The notes under the pieces are model-generated. The model saw only the letters and a program-made list of their open reading frames with translations. It made no database searches and was not told where the DNA came from. From Utricularia gibba (taxonomy: Eukaryota; Streptophyta; Magnoliopsida; Lamiales; Lentibulariaceae), in assembly GCA_002189035.1 (NCBI GenBank), contig NEEC01000010.1, forward strand, positions 1,116,001 to 1,180,000: a stretch of 64,000 bases of DNA. Reading direction: 5' to 3'. A program made the translations under genes and the position numbers. Positions 62,189 through 64,000 of this stretch are shown here, piece by piece (within the stretch, counting starts at the first letter, position 1; every line of letters begins with the position of its first letter).

Positions 62189-63344
62189 ATGTGGTGTCGT
62201 CTTCCTAGCTGCTTTTTCAGTTAAAAAAAAAAAAAAAAACTCTTATGTCATGTTTTCTTATATTTAAATAATAAAAAAATAATTGGGAGCCTTGTTTAAA
62301 CATTCTGGAAGAACAGGACGTAGATAATCTGACCAATTCCTAAAATGTGTGCATGCACATGTTAAAAAGGAAATCATCGATGTTGGTATTTTTTTACACT
62401 TAGTTTGATAATTGAGTATTAATATATTTAAATATAGTATAATTGTATATAATCTTTAATATTTAAGAATATAAATCAAATTATATGAGTGATATAAATA
62501 TAATTAATCCATCTTCTATTTGTGTATATCACACACATACTCAAAATGAGTATGTAAGTAATATAGTTATACAAAACTAACATATATATATACTAGTTAA
62601 TTAAATAACGATTTATGTATAAATTTTTTATATTATACTATCAAACAATCTCTTAGAACTATGATAATCTATATATTATACTTGCAGATGATAAATAGAT
62701 CATACTTTGAAATCAGATTATACTTTTGTGTTGTGTGTTTGGCCCCCAATTCGGTTTGTAGAGTAGGGAATGAGATGGAAGGGAGGAGGAACGAAGGGCA
62801 AGAGCGTCACCCAATAAGAGATTAGGGGTAATTAAGCACAATAATTACCCGCTAATCCCCCTCAATAATGCTAGAGTTTATTTCAACGCCCCTCCTTCCA
62901 ACTAACTACAGCCTAATACTACTCTATTAGCCAATTAATCTCCACTTAAACACACACACCCCACATCTCCATTCTCTTTCAAGAAACAATCTTCACTTCC
63001 AGTTAAACCATCATATCTCGTGTGTATGATTGCGTGTTGACGTGGACTTCTTCACCCAACTCTAGGTTATGCTCATGGCATAACATAGAATCAATTATGT
63101 GTGTGCGTATGTGTGTGTATTTAATAAAATTCAAGTTATATTAAATTTAAATGATTCTAATTTTCAAATATTTTTTTAAAATGAATATATAGGGTATATT
63201 ATGTGTTAAGAATTTTAGGACATGATTTTATTTAATTTTTGATGATTTTAATTTTTAACTCTTATATATTAAAAGCAAGCATAAATTCAGATAATGTGAT
63301 TAACTTTATAAATTATTAAATTTCTTTAATATCTGTTTTACTAA

Positions 63345-63556
63345 TTAAATAAAATATTAATTAGAAAATTATATTATTAATTTTTTATTTATTCTAAAAA
63401 TACATCTATATCATAACATTAAATTATATAATAATCTAATATATTAAATTTTAAATTTTAAAATATAATTTTCCACTATTTTATAAAATAGTTTTACAAT
63501 CTCAAAACTGATTTTATTTATATAATTTTAAAATTGATTTTATTCTATATAATTTG
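63345..63556 (+). repeat. Copy C of the AT-rich dispersed repeat
   Basis: Shares with copy A the block AAAAATACATCTATATCATA, the TTAAATTATATAATAATCTA core and TAGTTTTACAATCTCAAAAC in the same order, with about a 25-base extra segment before the last block. Confidence 0.55.
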
Positions 63557-63876
63557 AAGTATACCTCTGAATTACAGAACCAGCTCATAATTATTTTATA
63601 ATTGATCTCTAAATGATGAAGATTGAAGAATCAGAAACAAAATATAATACAAAAAATATATGTATATATATTTATTTTGTTGACGTTTTAATTCCAGAAA
63701 TTCATCTTGTTGGATTTTTCGCATTAATGAGCTGATCTCTGCCGGTCCAGAAACCAGGCCCACAATCGGGGAGGGTTAATTGGGCTGCAGCCCAGCAGCA
63801 TTCAGACTCGTAGCCTAATCTAGTCCATTTATTGCACTTGGTCAACTTTTCATAGTTCATAAAATATTAGGCATAG

Positions 63877-63881
<5 letters not shown>

Positions 63882-63918
<37 letters not shown>
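63882..63918 (+). repeat. CT dinucleotide microsatellite
   Basis: About 18-19 uninterrupted CT units, followed by GCTCTCTGG. Pyrimidine-rich repeats of this kind are common in plant 5' leaders, but no coding start is visible before the window ends. Confidence 0.9.
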
Positions 63919-63921
<3 letters not shown>

Positions 63922-64000
63922 CTCTGGAGATCTTGATTTTTAAGAAAATAATATCGAAATTAATTTTCAGGATCGAATTTTCTATTCAAATATGTCAGGA

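Larger units (their letters stand above)
62189..64000. other. AT-rich spacer to the window edge
   Basis: Upstream region of the DREB gene, then strongly AT-rich DNA with no gene. A promoter-like, less AT-rich block lies at 62745-63070, but no coding region follows. Contains copy C of the dispersed repeat and a CT microsatellite near the end. GCCGGTCCAGAAACC at 63741 begins another short GC-balanced stretch with no product identified. Confidence 0.5.

Overview
This is a stretch of angiosperm nuclear DNA. Its genes are split by GT-AG introns, the products are typical of land plants (ABA receptor, trichome-birefringence-like acetyltransferase, class III peroxidase, plastid EF-P, vacuolar sorting receptor, DREB factor), and the spacers are long, AT-rich and carry decayed transposons. 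Monocot versus dicot cannot be settled by reading alone. About sixteen protein genes are recognised.

Layout. 1-11.3 kb, all on +: the 3' part of ribosomal protein S4, an intronless PYL ABA receptor, a TBL family gene and a SIEL/Integrator-4 homologue. 11.3-22.8 kb: AT-rich DNA with a PIF/Harbinger-like relic, a small atypical HLH regulator and a rotted Ty1-copia element on -. 22.8-33.3 kb: class III peroxidase (+), plastid EF-P (+), a small unknown protein (-), a type I membrane protein (+) and a PXC2-like LRR receptor pseudokinase (-). 35.5-46 kb: vacuolar sorting receptor (-), S6 kinase (+) and a basic proline/serine-rich protein (-). 46-53.4 kb: gene-free DNA with a MITE and a tRNA-like (SINE-like) piece. 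53.4-62.1 kb: CML42/43-like calcium sensor (-), ceramide glucosyltransferase (+) and a DREB/ERF factor (-). The remainder is AT-rich and ends with a CT microsatellite. Several pairs are tail-to-tail with 0.3-0.6 kb between them. No operon-like or pathway cluster is evident: this is an ordinary mixed gene neighbourhood, although ABA/stress (PYL, DREB, CML) and TOR signalling (S6K) genes are present.

The most striking signal is technical or mutational. Six otherwise well-conserved genes (TBL, peroxidase, EF-P, VSR, ceramide glucosyltransferase, DREB) each lose frame because one base is missing. Eight sites are found, and a ninth is likely at a splice site of the HLH gene. Nearly all can be placed in a run of G or C, and none is a gain. 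The sum of exon lengths confirms the deficit in every gene. This points to uncorrected homopolymer deletions in a long-read assembly rather than six simultaneous pseudogenes. I did not find a convincing undescribed biological system.
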